Source: Moringa oleifera (Eukaryota > Streptophyta > Magnoliopsida > Brassicales > Moringaceae). Taken from it: a DNA stretch of 64,000 nt. This document shows positions 51,252 through 64,000 of this stretch, piece by piece. The translations under genes were made by a program, and so were the position numbers. The stretch covers positions 248,001 through 312,000 of the forward strand of contig JAJFZO010000165.1 of assembly GCA_021397835.1 (NCBI GenBank). The letters are read 5' to 3'. Under the pieces are notes generated by a model, which did not search any database, had not been told where the DNA came from, and saw nothing but the letters and a program-made list of their open reading frames with translations. Every line of letters starts with the position of its first letter. Position 1 is the first letter of the stretch.

Positions 51252-54200
51252 CATTAGAAGAAAGAACTTGTTTAAGATCATCAATTTCCTTTTGAAACCA
51301 TTTGTCATAAGCACCTTTACTAGAAAATTGGGTAACACGACCTTGTTTTTGATAAAGAATGCTAAGCTGTTTTTCACACTCCATGATCCTACATATCACA
51401 AGTAGGAACGTAAACATAAAGACCTGCTAGGAAGCCTTCTTTAAAAGGAGAAAAAACAAATATAGTCGTTTTGGGTTTATTGTTGCTATACATCAGCAGA
51501 GATGTTACAACTGCAGATTAGAAACCAAAAGGAAAAGAAGGATGAGCGGCAAAAAAATCAAAAAGGAGAGCCAAAGCAAACCTGTCTTCCCAATAAAGAA
51601 CAAGAATAGATCATATGTTTTACAATCACATCTAAGCTAAGGCAACCATCAGATCCTCATTTTAGATGATTAGGAGCACCTATACACTCATAAACATAAG
51701 ATTTCACTTGGATAGGAGATGATGATTCTCATTTTATAAGCAAAATTAATTTATAGTTATAAGTATTTGACATACCCTTTTGTTATCTCTTTCTCCTTTA
51801 TGACTTGACTTTCATGCAAAGGACTAATTTTGTTAAGCTCCTCAGTAGAGTCCTCTATTTCTCTCTATAATATATGCAGTTGTTTCATTGCATCATCGTG
51901 AAACATGTAACAACAAATTAGTAGATTTAATATTCTTATCTTAGAAAAAATATATATCTAAACATACACACAATTGCATGCATGCATGCATGTACATCCA
52001 TGTGGACGTATGGACGCATGGATACATGTATGTAATTACAAATCCATGAAATCTTGTATGCATGTGTAAATATATACAACAAAATTCATCAAATCTATAC
52101 TTTGGCTTGCATATTCCCCGAAATCCTCTTTAGAAGGTCTCTCACATCAAGCTCAAGTTCTGTCTGCTTCTTTATTGCTTCAGATTGTTATGCTTCTATG
52201 GCCTCTTTTTCTTTATTCAAACTTTGGACCTCTTTCGTTAACTTTTTCAAACTCTTATCTAAGTTCTTGGACTTCTCCTGGGCATCTAACATACTATTAT
52301 ACATCCTTACTGAAGTTTGAGAAACCTTATTTCAAGCCTCTTTCTACCTTAATCAAGGAAGAAAGTTGGCCTTAAAATGGGTTCCATATATATAGTTTAA
52401 GGGGATAAAAGAAAAAGTTATTAGGACAATAGGCCTAGGAGACAATTTATAGATTGAATATCCTAGCAAAAATACAAGAAATTTAGTGCATAGAATCACA
52501 AGCAATTAGGCTCACTCCATGGTGCAGTATCATACTATATCAATACAAGTACCGAGAAGGTACAATGAAGAAAAAAGAGCACAAACTATAGTGCTAAACA
52601 TCTTTAATTCAAATCTTGAGATTTACACTTTTTTCAAATCAGAAACAGATAAAGATTTACACGTTTTTATTTTTTTTTAATCAAGAGATTCACTGCTTTT
52701 TTTATCAAGAAGTTCATCCTTTTTTTTTCTTCTCTATCAGGAGATTTATACGTGTTTAAATTCCAAGGAAACCACAATTTGAAGAAACTGATCACCAAAT
52801 GCCGAAAAGCATATTGAGATGAGACATTTGATTGTCTTTTTTCCACTTATATTGTCTAGGTACAAATCAAGGCACAACATCAGAAGTACTATACATGACT
52901 ATAGACTGTTACTCAAAAAGCAAAAGAAACTCAAAATCTCTTTATGTCATGAAACTAACCATCCATCACAAGGCAAGCGTATGTTACTATATCTTCTAAA
53001 TGCCATAACTTAGTTTTTTTATTCTTTAAGTGCAGCAAATTCCTTATGCAATCTGTTTAAGGGCATTGTGAGGACAAGATTATGTGAAGCAACTCATGGA
53101 AATGAAGAAAATAGATTCTCATACAATAATCTTATTGAATTTTCATACTAAATACTAGAACAGATGGACATCGAGGCAATATAACAGAAAAATATTTTTC
53201 AAAATATTTTTAATAAATCAAAATTTTCAGTAATATCTGCATTACTTTCTTTTTTCCCCTTTTGAGGGCAAAGTCATCAAATTTATTTGACCTTTTGAAA
53301 AGAGTCCATTATTTGTTTCCTTTTGTCACCAAGAGATTATAATTACTATAATGTACATCAATATAATTTTCAGTGCACACGTCATACCTACATTAAATAA
53401 TGATAAGGGGTAAGCTTTACTATCCAATTTGTACCATGTCGGAGATCCATTAGACATCATACTAGACATCATACTGGATAACCCTTAGATAATTAGGGAT
53501 GTTCTAAGATCAAATATTGATGGGCAAGAGTGGTGAAATTAGGAACAGAGATAGGTTTCATACAGGTTACTTGTAACAGCACCATGAACACAACCTTCAG
53601 CAGCGAAGGAACTGTTGGATAAAGGTCAGACATCAAATATTCTTCAAGAAAAGGCTGGTATAAAGGGGAAACATTGGAGGATTCCTTGGGATAAAGATAT
53701 TCAGACTTCTATAGAAAATTTTATACAACATCTATGACAGGAAAAGATTAAGCCTAAAATGGCTTTGAGATGAACTAGATCAAAGGAAACATGGACCACT
53801 TTATGTTGATACAGAGAAATAAAATGATTTTTTCAAGCACAAACGATGTTTTTAAGCAAAAAAGCATATTATTGAAAGTATGCACATTAGACTACCAGCA
53901 AATCCATATCTGACCCCATGGAACATAGTTCTGTTTTTTTTTTTTTTTTATAAAAACAAAAACAAAGAGATCAGAGTAGTACATGTTCAGCACCAAGGGG
54001 CTGCTGTCCTGGACAGTTGATTAGTTAGATAGTAAGAGTTATAAAAACTCCCATCTACACCATATTTACCTGTCACCTAAAAGTTCAATAGCAATCACCA
54101 TCTACCCTTGATTAATGTAGTAGAGTTCCCAATCCCTCAAAAGCTCTTTTGGTCTTGTCCCTCAACACCATCCAAGCTAAGGGCTTTAGACACACGGATA

Positions 54201-57200
54201 GCCTTACAGGATTTCCAACTCCTCCATAACTGAATCAAAAACCACGCACTGCTGCTCCAAAACTGAAAGTGCACTGTTCCAAATACTCATGCAACATAAT
54301 TCACCAATCACTAAAATTATCTCCTAGTTTGAGAATAAATAATTATACAAAAAGTTACTTTTGTTTTGGCATTTCTTATACAAACAATAATGCAGTTATT
54401 TTTATAATTTTCAAAAATTAGAACGGTATCAATAAAAATGGATACTAGTACTGAACAACTAATAACAACTAACAAGGGTGTTCTGTAGTCAAAAACAATA
54501 TCTCAAGATCGTAACCACTAGCGGTGGAATAGCTAGAGAAAGGTCATAAGCAACAAGACAGTCTTACCTATAGCTAAAGGCTTTAACTTATTGCCAGAAT
54601 GACTTCTGCCCATGAAGCACACAGTTTTGGACTAAATAAAAATTCCTTTAGGAAGGGAAAACAGTTGTTATCGAATTATTTCCTTTAGTTACAATAGATA
54701 CTAAAAATGCGAAAAAGTTACCCAAAGTTACTTCCTTCCAAACATATGAAGGTTCACAAAGAGGAGTAAATAGATTAAAAAGCATCAATTTTCTAATATA
54801 TTACAAGGCAAATTAGGGGAAAGGTCTCACAGATCACAGAGAGGCTTTGGAGTTGAGACATGCACATATAAATTGGCACATCAACAAAAACATTCTAATT
54901 AAGGTTAAGTCAGAATATCTTGAACTTCAATTTTATTAATGTTATAAGATGCTAACATCTATAACATGTCAAGAAATTTTCTTCTTTATCTTTTTTGTGG
55001 TATGGTAACACTTTTCTAAATATTTGACTTACTCAAGGTAAAGAAGCATATCCAAGGATATAAGAAGTGATCACAAATCAAAAAGATGTCTTCATGAAAA
55101 TTTTTCCGAATGACAAAGCCACCTGCACCAATAAAAAAAGGTATATTATCATTTGATATGACACTCATTAAAACTTACATTCAAGACTTCTATGGCAGTT
55201 ATAACAAGAGAATCTGTTGGAATGTGCACCGACTTCAATTTCTTTAATGTTCGATATTTCCTCAATTATGATTCGGTGTGTTATTTGCTTTTTTTTTTTT
55301 TTTTGTTATTTCCATCTTGCAGACTATTCTCATAAGAAAACTTAGATTAAGGAAAACTTAGAATACATCAATGCAAAATGTACTTTCCTTTCTGATTGTC
55401 TCCTAAGACAAATTGTATTGTAATTTACAGAATCAACTCATTTTGCAGCCAATTCCCTATGGAATCACTTTCATATATATGAAAACATGAGTAGAATTCT
55501 AAGAGTAAACTTCCAATGAAGGGGAAAAATCAATTAGACGTAATTATTAGTTCCACAATCAGTTACCAATACATTGTTGAGTGACAAGCAAGAACTTACT
55601 AAAGTTGAATGTGTCCGTTACAACATCATCAATCCTCAGACAAATGGACATGTAGCTGCATCCTACTGACTATAATTTATAATAACCAAGAACAAAATTT
55701 TGAAAAGAAAAAGAACCTCTGAAGTAATCACATCAATCATTTTGCTCACTGTCCACAACCACATATCTCTGTCAGTTAAACATAATTATTGGTTGATGTG
55801 CCCAAATGTACAACAATGTAACACTTCTAGATCGAGCATAGCAACCTTTATGCATCCAAGAATCTAAAATAAACTGGCCTCCTCCAATTTCTGCCGAGCA
55901 TCATGAAGTTCCTTGTCATAAATGGTGTATTCCACTGATTTCCTCTGCTTGTCAAGCTGTTGATATTTTCTCAATTCCTCTTTCTCTTCAGCCAGTTCTT
56001 TTAATCTCTCGTCCAAGTATTGATCGACTTGAATTATCAGCTTTCTTTTAATTCCATATTAAAAGAAGAAAATACAAAAAACAATACAAACTCAAGACAC
56101 ATAAATACAAAAAGATAATTTCAATGCTCAAATGCATGTCTAAACATATTGAACTAATAATGACTTGCCAGTTTCTTGCATAATTTTCAAACTCTCACAG
56201 CATCTCTCCTCATGAACACGAGTGCCACCAATTTCCTTTAATAAACCCAAACGCTCGGAATCTTTCATCAATGTCAACAAGGCTATCTATAAAACCATCC
56301 ACAATGAACAAATAATATGCGGGAAAAAAGGCAAAATTAGATGAAAAATCCAGATAATTTTAGTGATGAAAATAAATCTCCAAATAGAAGAAGCCTTATA
56401 TCTTCCCTTGCTGCACAACGTAGTAAGGATTAGAGCGAGAGGCACTTTCTAGTAAATTCATGACCTCAGTTTTTCTGCATATTGTATTATTGCCTGTCAT
56501 TCAACTAATAGTAACTAAGGGAAAAGACGACGAAAAAGAACACAACCACATGCAAAGAGGATAATGTTTATCTGTCTGCAATATAAAGTACCAGATAAAA
56601 AGGCTCTGATTAAAAAAAAAAGATAAAAAGGCTTATGTGATATGCTTTCCATCCAGGAAATATTCATCCTTTTTCAACCCAATTGTTCGACCCAAGCGTA
56701 CTTCCTCCTTATCAACCTGTCAAGAGTCAAAGTAGCATATCATGAATGGGAAAGTGAAGCATGCAACAGAGACCATGCCTGGGAGGACAAAAAGAACCAG
56801 TTGATGGGTTGAGGGACGATATATGATTTTCCTGTAATATTAACAAATACCAATAGCTTCTTTCACACTATAAGAAGCAACTTTGGAAAATCCAAATAAA
56901 TTATTAAATTGAAGCTTAAATAAGAATATTAACCTTTCCAATATACAACCACATCTATGAAGCCAAATCACCCTCAAAACCAGGTTTCTTTACCTGAGTG
57001 GAAATAGAACTTACCAACTGAACATGCTGGAAACCTGCAAGTGTATTTGGTCATAGGTCACGTTAAGGTCTATCAAGCATTTATTACAACCCAAGACTTG
57101 GGGATGCAAAACCAACAGGTGTGAGCATGAGCAGCCGATCAGTAGAAGAATGAAACTCAAACACATTTATCCCAAGGCTAGAGTGGTTTACAACTAAAAG

Positions 57201-58867
57201 GCTTTCATCCAACATCCTTCTTCAGCATTACTCTATTTTATAATTCGTAAGAACTGAAAAATAATTAATTACTTGGTAGTTTAATTTATTAAGTCATTCA
57301 GCTTTTCCACCCTCACCATTTCTTTCCTGTTCTCCATTCCAAAACTAAACCCCATTGATTATATGCAGTGATGAATGTGATTATTGTAAAGAACAACAGG
57401 AAGAAAGGAAAGGAAAAGCATCAGCTGATAAAGAGAATGTCATACAACAATGCTACAGAACTGATAGCTAAAGTTTAAGAGGCGAATTCTAGAAAGTAGG
57501 CTGTCAGTAATTTTTTTGATTGACATAAGAAAAGATAACATAAGAAGAAAGATCCAAGGGAAAAAAAAAAAGAAAAAAAGCATTAACATAGTCCATGAAA
57601 GAAGGGGGGAACAAAAACCAGACCCATCCAACACTTTCCCTTCCCCACGCAGAAAGAAGATAATAGGCCATTTAAAATATTACCAGGATGTGATTGTCAG
57701 AATTATCAAATACAATCTCCACAAATGCAGATAAAACTTGGTGCCCTGCACCTTCCTGTTCAATTTACAAAATAATATGATTAAATAAATAATATTAAAA
57801 GAACCAACAAATATTAATGGTTATGTTATGAACATACATGAAGCAGTGCATGCCTATCCTCACTCCACAAGTTTAGGAAGAGGTGACTTAAAAACAAAAC
57901 GAATTGCTGCAGTTAAACGCAAACAAGCAAGTTAAATATCAAATTAATTTCAAATACAGCTATCATGTCACAAAAAACCAAAGCAACATAGATCAAATGT
58001 AAATTCACTTACCATGGAAAAAGTTAGTCTTTCCAGATCCATTTGCACCAACTGCAGCGACCAATGTTTCAATAAATATAAGATTCCATGGAAAAGAATC
58101 TCACAATACCTCATTCAATGATAAAGCAGAATCCAAACAATTTAGAAAAGAAACAAAGTCTCCATGTTTCAGTTGTTCCATCCACTTCTTTTGATGCTTA
58201 CTATCCATTTATGTTCTTCCATTTAGTGAGAGTACGTATTTTCTGATATATATTCATGATAAATTAAAGATATTCCCTACAAAGGAACCAAAGAGAAAAA
58301 GAAAAAAGCAGATATCGCATCTAAATATTCCACCTACATCTATTGTTAACCATGGTCACATGATTTCAACATTTGATGTAACACATCACTCACTGTCACC
58401 AACTTTGCCAAATTTCAATTGATTTGATGTTTCCCTGACTCAAATTGTACTGTTCAATTCAGAAGAGTTAACAAAACAGCTATACATGAATTTAGCATGT
58501 AAAGAAAATATCTGATTGGTCTCCTGAGCAAAACAAAAACAACATACTCTGACAGTCACAGGCACTTCAAAACAAGACTGAGCAAGCAGAAAGAATAAAT
58601 GTTTAATAATGCTTCATCTCTTATAATATTAAACAAGGAAAATCATCAAATAGGATGACAAGGAGAAACACCAGTAACAACACAATTAATTTTGAACTGA
58701 ATGGGTCAGTGGCAATTTGTTCTGTGTAGCTCTTGAAACCTTCAATTACAACCTAAAACAAAACCCAAATATCGAAGAAATACTAAGCATAAACCATATA
58801 CTGCAAACGAACCTCCAGGAGTTCCAAGAATCTGCCACAGAACAAGAATTACCTGTTTTATATGCAT
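51252..58867 (-). pseudogene. SMC3: SMC3 N-terminal half, pseudogene copy 2
   Basis: The same 12 minus-strand exons as in copy 1: 58867-58853 (MHIKQ), 58752-58678, 58051-58013 (GANGSGKTNFFH, canonical Walker A), 57906-57838, 57755-57684, 56716-56637 (starts VDKEEVRLGRTIG), 56474-56402 (six bases missing, so GF is lost before [13 protein letters not shown]), 56286-56169, about 56052-55879, 52309-52101, about 51898-51776 and 51388-51252 (RIMECEKQLSILYQKQGR). Lesions shared with copy 1: the lost base in exon 2, the extra T in exon 4, the mutated donors of exons 6 and 7, and the GG acceptor of exon 9. Private lesions: TAA in exon 10 (GEA then stop, QSEAIKKQTELELD) and TAG in exon 11. Exon 12 is open here but stopped in copy 1. 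Not functional. Confidence 0.93.
52310..55878 (-). other. Large intron 9 of SMC3 pseudogene copy 2
   Basis: This is the counterpart of 6535-10239, about 130 bases shorter because of scattered deletions, for example around 53537 and 55040. No nested gene is seen. Confidence 0.6.
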
Positions 58868-60190
58868 GCTGGAATTACCAGATTATAACATGTCTATCAA
58901 AGTATCAACAAAAATAACAATGAGAAGCGATTGCGAAATATAAAATATATCCATGTACATATAACCTAAAATTTGTTTTCGAGAAAGCAAAGAAAAATAA
59001 AAAAGAGGTTGCCACCATCATAAAGAACAACTAAATGGATGTGCCAAAGGGTTTATAGGCCAGAATATTGATAGACAAATCAAGTCAGGGAAACGTATCC
59101 ATGGAACTATTATATTATCAATACAAGATCAATCTCCTCATGATGGAGAAAAGAAAACATTTAAGTACTCATTTCTATAATAGTAACCTATACTTTGAGT
59201 ATTACAACAAACTTTTTACTGATGTCAAACACTATGGAATTAGAATTCTGAAAGTACATCTCATGTTTTGTGTTATGGGCTAAAAAGGACCAGAATAATA
59301 ATGCAGAAAAAAACATTTTCAAATGAAGAGAGTACCTCCAAAACGATGAAGAACAGTACCTGAATTATGACTGTTTTATTAGTGTCAAAGAAATAATCGT
59401 GGTCTTTTATAACAAATTCCAAGGACTTACAGAACTCTAGCAACAAATGATTTCTAAAACATTTGACAAGCCGTTCTTAAGCAGATCACATTACCACAGA
59501 AAAATCACTTCTCGTGCTTTTCAAAAGTCAAGCTATTGAAATTTTCGCATTGGAAGCATGAAAAAGTGCTTCCAGAACACTTTTTGTCCGAAATTAAGAC
59601 CAAACACGTTAAACCACCAGTGCAACTTAGGGTTTCGAGCTTAGGAGAAAGATTGAAATCCTTAGTAACAAACCCTAGGTGTACATGCAGATGAAGCAAA
59701 AGGGATGACGAACTACTTAAAAGCTGAAGCCAGAGTTTTCACCCAAAGTTGAAACAAAGCTATAACGTACAGCAGCTAATTAAATAAAAAGGGAAATCAA
59801 AGCATCGACTTACTAAATTATTCGTTAATTGAGCTCATGTCCAGGAACAAGAAAACCCGAGAGGGAGAGAGATAAGAGTGTTTGACTTAGTGGAAAATCG
59901 GAGAACCAAGTCTGCGAGTTGGGATTTGGTCGCGTTATTTTTCTGTGTTCGAGTTGGGATGCTAGCAGCCCAGTCACGATAAAAACAGTGAGCGAAAATG
60001 AGGGCAGGCAATTGGAAAATTGGGTAGTTTGCTAAGATGCGCCGTTCCAGCGAACAGAGGTAGTGGTGCTGTTTGCATTACGCCCGGGCCAGCCAAATTT
60101 CCATCACACGTGGGTAACAATTGCAGAAGAAACGACACAGTTTGGATTCTCTTAAAAGGTTTTAACACAAAACTGGAAGATTAATAGACT
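58868..60190 (-). promoter_or_regulatory. Presumed 5' UTR/promoter flank of SMC3 pseudogene copy 2
   Basis: This is the counterpart of 13228-14560 with the same rise in GC content toward 59840-60120. Small deletions relative to copy 1 occur near 59955 and 60050. No independent regulatory motif can be assigned with confidence. Confidence 0.4.
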
Positions 60191-61900
60191 AAATTAAGAT
60201 AATACAATAAATTTTATATTGAAAAAATAATAAATTAAATTTTAAGTTATTAATTTAGATCAAATTAAAATTATTTTAAAATTTTAAAAATATTTTTACT
60301 TTTAAAATAATTTAAATAAATTTTACATTTCAAAAAAATTAAATTATTTTTAATTCATAAGTTATTGTTTATGATTTTAACATTTTTTATATTACAAATA
60401 TTTTTAAAATATATTTTTAATTTTTAAAAATAAATTTTTGTAATTGCAGTTTAAATATTTTTATATATTTTAAAAATTTTATATGAAAAAATTTATATAA
60501 TAAATTTTAATTAAAATTTTTAATTTTAGATTTTTTTAATAAAATTTAATTTAATTTAGATTAATTAAATTTTTTTATCATTGATTAAACATTAAATTTT
60601 ATTTAATAATTTTAAAATAAATATTATAATTTTATAATTTTTACTCTATAATAAATAATATTTTATAAACATGATTAATAAAAACTGAAGTAATGGTTGG
60701 TCCAGCAGAGATGCCTAACTTGTTGCTTTCATCGTAGGGGTCAAAGTACTCTTTACCATTGAAAGTCAACAGAAATATTATCAAATTGAAATCGCATCTA
60801 TATCTATAATCTAATTCATTATAAAATTTAAATATAATATAGAAGTATATAAAAATCAAAATGTTTGGAATTTTTTTAAAACATTCACATCATCGTTAAT
60901 GTGAAGTTGATGTATTTTATTTAATTATCTTATATTTATTAAAAATTATTATTATTAAATAATAATAAAATTAATTTTAAAATAGTAATTTAAAGTTAAT
61001 AATAACTTATAATTTAAATTTAACAATAATCATAATGTTAAAATTTTGATAATTATATATAAATGAATTTAAATATAGGGATAAGTGTAATATTAAAATT
61101 TTCTAATATATAAATAAACTTCTTTACTTTTCATAATATCAAAAACCTATTGAAGTTAAAAAATTCAATTTTGTTTATTATATTTACTTTTTATTTTTTA
61201 TCATTTTTTGTTAATTTGTTGGGTTTTTTAATTTAAACTTTGATATTTAATTTATAGCATTTTTATCTTGAATCTATCGATGTGACTTAATTTTAATTTT
61301 TTCATTAAATTTTTTAGAGAAATTTGTTAAAAGTTATCTTGAATTTTTTTCTTTTTACACGAAATAAGTTGACAATAAGCCGGGTATTTGTCTATTTAAA
61401 AAATTTTAAATTTAAACTTGACTAAAATATATATACTTAAATTCATTCCAAACTTATTTAAAAAACTAATTTTAATATCCAAATATATTTCAAATCTGTT
61501 CACAATTACTCGCATACTATTGAAACTCGTCAGAACTTATGTATTATATTTATATACCTATATATATGTCATGAATTTTAATAAGATAATGAGTATCTTA
61601 CTTATTTAAATATTCAATCAATTATTTATTAATGTAATTAAATTTTAAAATAAATTAACAAACATTAATGAAAATAAAATACAAAATATCATATAATTCT
61701 CTAATTAAACAAAAAAATAAATTAAAACTTAATAATAAATTCTTGAAATCCAAATTTAAAAATCCAATAGAATCAAATTCAAATTAAAATTTTCATATAA
61801 TCAAATTTTAAAAAAATAAATATATTAATACAATTACATAAAACGAGCTCAAGTAATAGATACCCAAAGGTCTAAATCCAAACTTAATTGAGGCCTTAAA
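60191..61900. other. AT-rich tail of duplication copy 2
   Basis: This is the counterpart of 14561-15860, plus about 435 bases at 60703-61138 found only here. Non-coding. Confidence 0.6.
60703..61138. other. Copy-2-specific segment (insertion here or deletion in copy 1)
   Basis: Copy 1 reads gtggctggttcaaaaacc across the point where copy 2 holds this segment. The left end is richer in GC and on the minus strand could encode FNGKEYFDPYDESN followed by KLGISAG, which I do not recognise. The remainder is AT-rich. No terminal repeats or target-site duplication are obvious, so a deletion in copy 1 is as likely as an insertion. Confidence 0.6.
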
Positions 61901-62119
61901 TTTTAAACCTGAACACATTCAAATTCAATTAAAAACTATCTGAATCTATCTTATCAGAATTTAATCGGATTGGGCACCTACATAAATTCGACTTATTGTC
62001 ATCCCTACCAAGAAAGTTAATTTTTAGTAACTTATAACTTATTTAAATCTTGTACGAACGAAAATGTCTTTTTTACATAAAAACTTATAAAACTTATTTC
62101 ATTCTTCTTTAAATATACG
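61901..62119. other. End of a dispersed repeat before the GC-richer block
   Basis: The sequence gaatttaatcggattgggcacctac...ttattgtcatccctacc (to about 62010) looks like the end of a common dispersed plant repeat whose inner part is the AT-rich tail. Copy 1 lacks this end. No gene is seen. Confidence 0.4.
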
Positions 62120-64000
62120 AATGGAAGATGCCCTGGACCTAGTTTTTTTCAGTCAGTCGAGGAAAGAATCATAACGTTAAGCCTCAAAATAAAACTATAC
62201 GAAGCCCTTCCGAGTGACCAATAATGGAGTCTATTACACTCTTTCTTGGCTTTTCTCTTTTCCCTTTCCTCTTGTCTTCCCTGAGTGAAGTTAGCAAATC
62301 ATAGAGTTGAAAGCAATCTTGCCTTCCCTTTGAGGTAAGAAACAGTTCTTTTTGATTCAATTGCAAAAGGATAACCTTTTTTTAGAGTTTTATGCGAACA
62401 CTAAGCCAAACAGTTTATTTATTTTTTTTCCTAAAAGATGAAAAAAATAGACTATCCTAATAAAGATATGGTAGAAGGATCACTCTGTCTGTTAGGTGCC
62501 CTTCTTCCTATCGTACCGAAGGCAAGAGCTTCTTCTATCACAAATTCATCTTCCTCCCTTGGGATGGGGCTAAACTCGAGTTAACTAACTGCAATATGCT
62601 AGACACTAGTCTTTCCATTTTTGGTTCTATTGTCTTTTATATCAGTCAATTCTTAAAAAGTGACTCTTTCTACTTCCATTGGCCAAGCTTCAATCTCTTA
62701 CAGCAGATGCGGCCACTGTAGATCATCCAAATGGGGACTCCTTTCTCTATGAGGATGTTGGTTGATAGAACTATAAGGTTCTGTGGTTAGGAGGTAGATC
62801 TTGTGCAAGCTAATGAATTCAAAGATGTGTATCCAACTTATCTCTATTATCCGATTAGTCTCAAGGGATCAGCTTAGGACTTAATCCATTTTTGAAGCCT
62901 TTTGAGAGCTGCTAGAAAGGAAGAATCTCACCCTACTAATAGAGGGCTTGCTTCAAAAAAAAGGGTAAAAGGGATCCATCTTAGATAGACAAGTGGAACT
63001 CATCAAGATCAATCATCAAGCCAACTACCATGGTCAAAGAGGGAGTTAACGGGAAGAAAACCCCATCGCTGCTGACCCATAGGCTAATCCTTTCAAAAGA
63101 AAGACCAAGGGAGTGCAATGAAAAGGCCACTACTATAATTGAAGGTGATGACTAGGTATCCCGAATAGGATAGAGAGGCTTGATCGGTAACCACAAATTG
63201 AAAGGTCTTTCTCCACTGTCTAAAAGAGCCATTGATGCACATTGCCTACTATAGTGAAGAGATAGGGTTTTAATTTGCTTTTCCTATATAGATTCAACCG
63301 AAAATGGGCAATTTGATTAGCTATCTTGCACGAAAGGTGGAGCATATGATAAACGAGTGATCAGGGGTAACTCAAATAGGGAGCTCAGAGTCCCTATGTT
63401 TTTAAGAGGTTGACCTTTAGGCCTTTTTTTGCTGGGTAGGGCGGCACAATGGATAAAAAATGGATTTAAAGCATGATGGTTGAGAGCTCCTAGTTGGGCT
63501 ACTGTTTGCTATGTAAATGGATAGAAAGGCATCGTAAGCATGGCTGACGAGAAAGTTGCATCTTGCTCAGGATGAGAGGGCTCCTTATGCCAAAAAATGC
63601 AGGTGAATGTGAGATCTATCCCCTTTTGAGGTTGGCCTAATCAAAGTAATTGGGGATGTAGTAGCTCAAGCACCTACTGGGGGTAGCCTCATCTTTACTC
63701 AGTGATGGAATCCTTGAATGCAGTGCATTTGGGGTCTCTAGAATGGGTTTGGATTATCTGTTCTCTTCTGGCTAGATGGGTTTCCAAGGTCTTCATTCGA
63801 AGGTATTAGATAAGATGGTTCGGGTTTAGGTTCATAGATTGCAAGGGATGGCTCACTATCCTTATTCTTATACATAAAAAGGCCGGATCAAGGATAAAAA
63901 TCACTTCATCAATAGCAACAGTTAGGGTCATTCCATTTGATCGATCAAGAGCAGAGGAATCCAGAGAACAAGAGCATGAGAAAGAGGGAATGATGTTTCC
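62120..64000. other. GC-richer block resembling plant mitochondrial intergenic DNA (candidate NUMT 2)
   Basis: At least 1.9 kb, cut by the window end, changes to balanced base composition with the same texture as 15890-17400 but a different sequence. I find no long open frame beyond 60 codons, no recognisable mitochondrial protein or rRNA gene, and no tRNA cloverleaf by eye. The call rests on composition and general resemblance to non-coding plant mitochondrial DNA. Confidence 0.42.

Larger units (their letters stand above)
45959..61900. repeat. Segmental duplication, copy 2
   Basis: This is the direct repeat of 1-15860. Differences from copy 1: a region equivalent to about 2795-3125 and another equivalent to about 3273-3530 are absent; a few hundred bases of the telomere-like array (about 48230-48530) are repeated at about 48530-48900; about 435 bases at 60703-61138 have no counterpart in copy 1; and there are many small indels and substitutions. 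The SMC3 fragment inside it is slightly better preserved than in copy 1. Copy 2 continues a larger telomere-like array that begins at 41640, so its left flank is the same kind of sequence as its own first part. Confidence 0.95.

Overview
The window looks like eudicot nuclear DNA from a gene-poor, repeat-rich (possibly subtelomeric or pericentromeric) region. The evidence is AT-rich intergenic sequence, degenerate arrays of the plant telomere heptamer TTTAGGG, and fragments of plant nuclear genes that keep their introns. I find no gene that looks intact: every recognisable coding segment is a truncated or broken copy of a normally single-copy plant gene.

Layout. (1) 1-15860 and 45959-61900 are two direct copies of one segmental duplication of about 16 kb. 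Each copy carries, in order, a degenerate telomere-like array, an embedded MITE-like island, AT-rich sequence, a minus-strand SMC3 (cohesin ATPase) 5' fragment of 12 exons, and an AT-rich tail. (2) Just right of each copy lies a different GC-richer block, 15890-17400 and 62120-64000, that resembles plant mitochondrial intergenic DNA. (3) 17400-20740 is AT-rich and holds a small CAD-like dehydrogenase fragment. (4) 20740-36740 is a plus-strand chain of gene fragments: a ferritin promoter plus first exon, some unidentified exon-like pieces, a roughly nine-fold tandem amplification of two adjacent Transportin-1 exons followed by two further Transportin-1 exons, and then a run of AIR9 exons. (5) 36740-40430 is AT-rich with a diverged local duplication. 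(6) 40430-41640 is a T-rich low-complexity tract leading into (7) a roughly 6-kb degenerate telomere-like array, 41640-47465, which runs into duplication copy 2.

The main findings are the expansion of the Transportin-1 exon pair, whose unit is about 1.03 kb and whose coding part is a phase-0 module of 204 nt; the twin SMC3 pseudogenes, whose shared lesions show that decay began before the duplication; the stranded ferritin promoter with an element close to the iron-dependent regulatory sequence; and the same-strand chain of unrelated intron-bearing fragments, which suggests transposon capture or repeated DNA-level shuffling. Identifications come from recognising protein motifs by eye; no database search was run.
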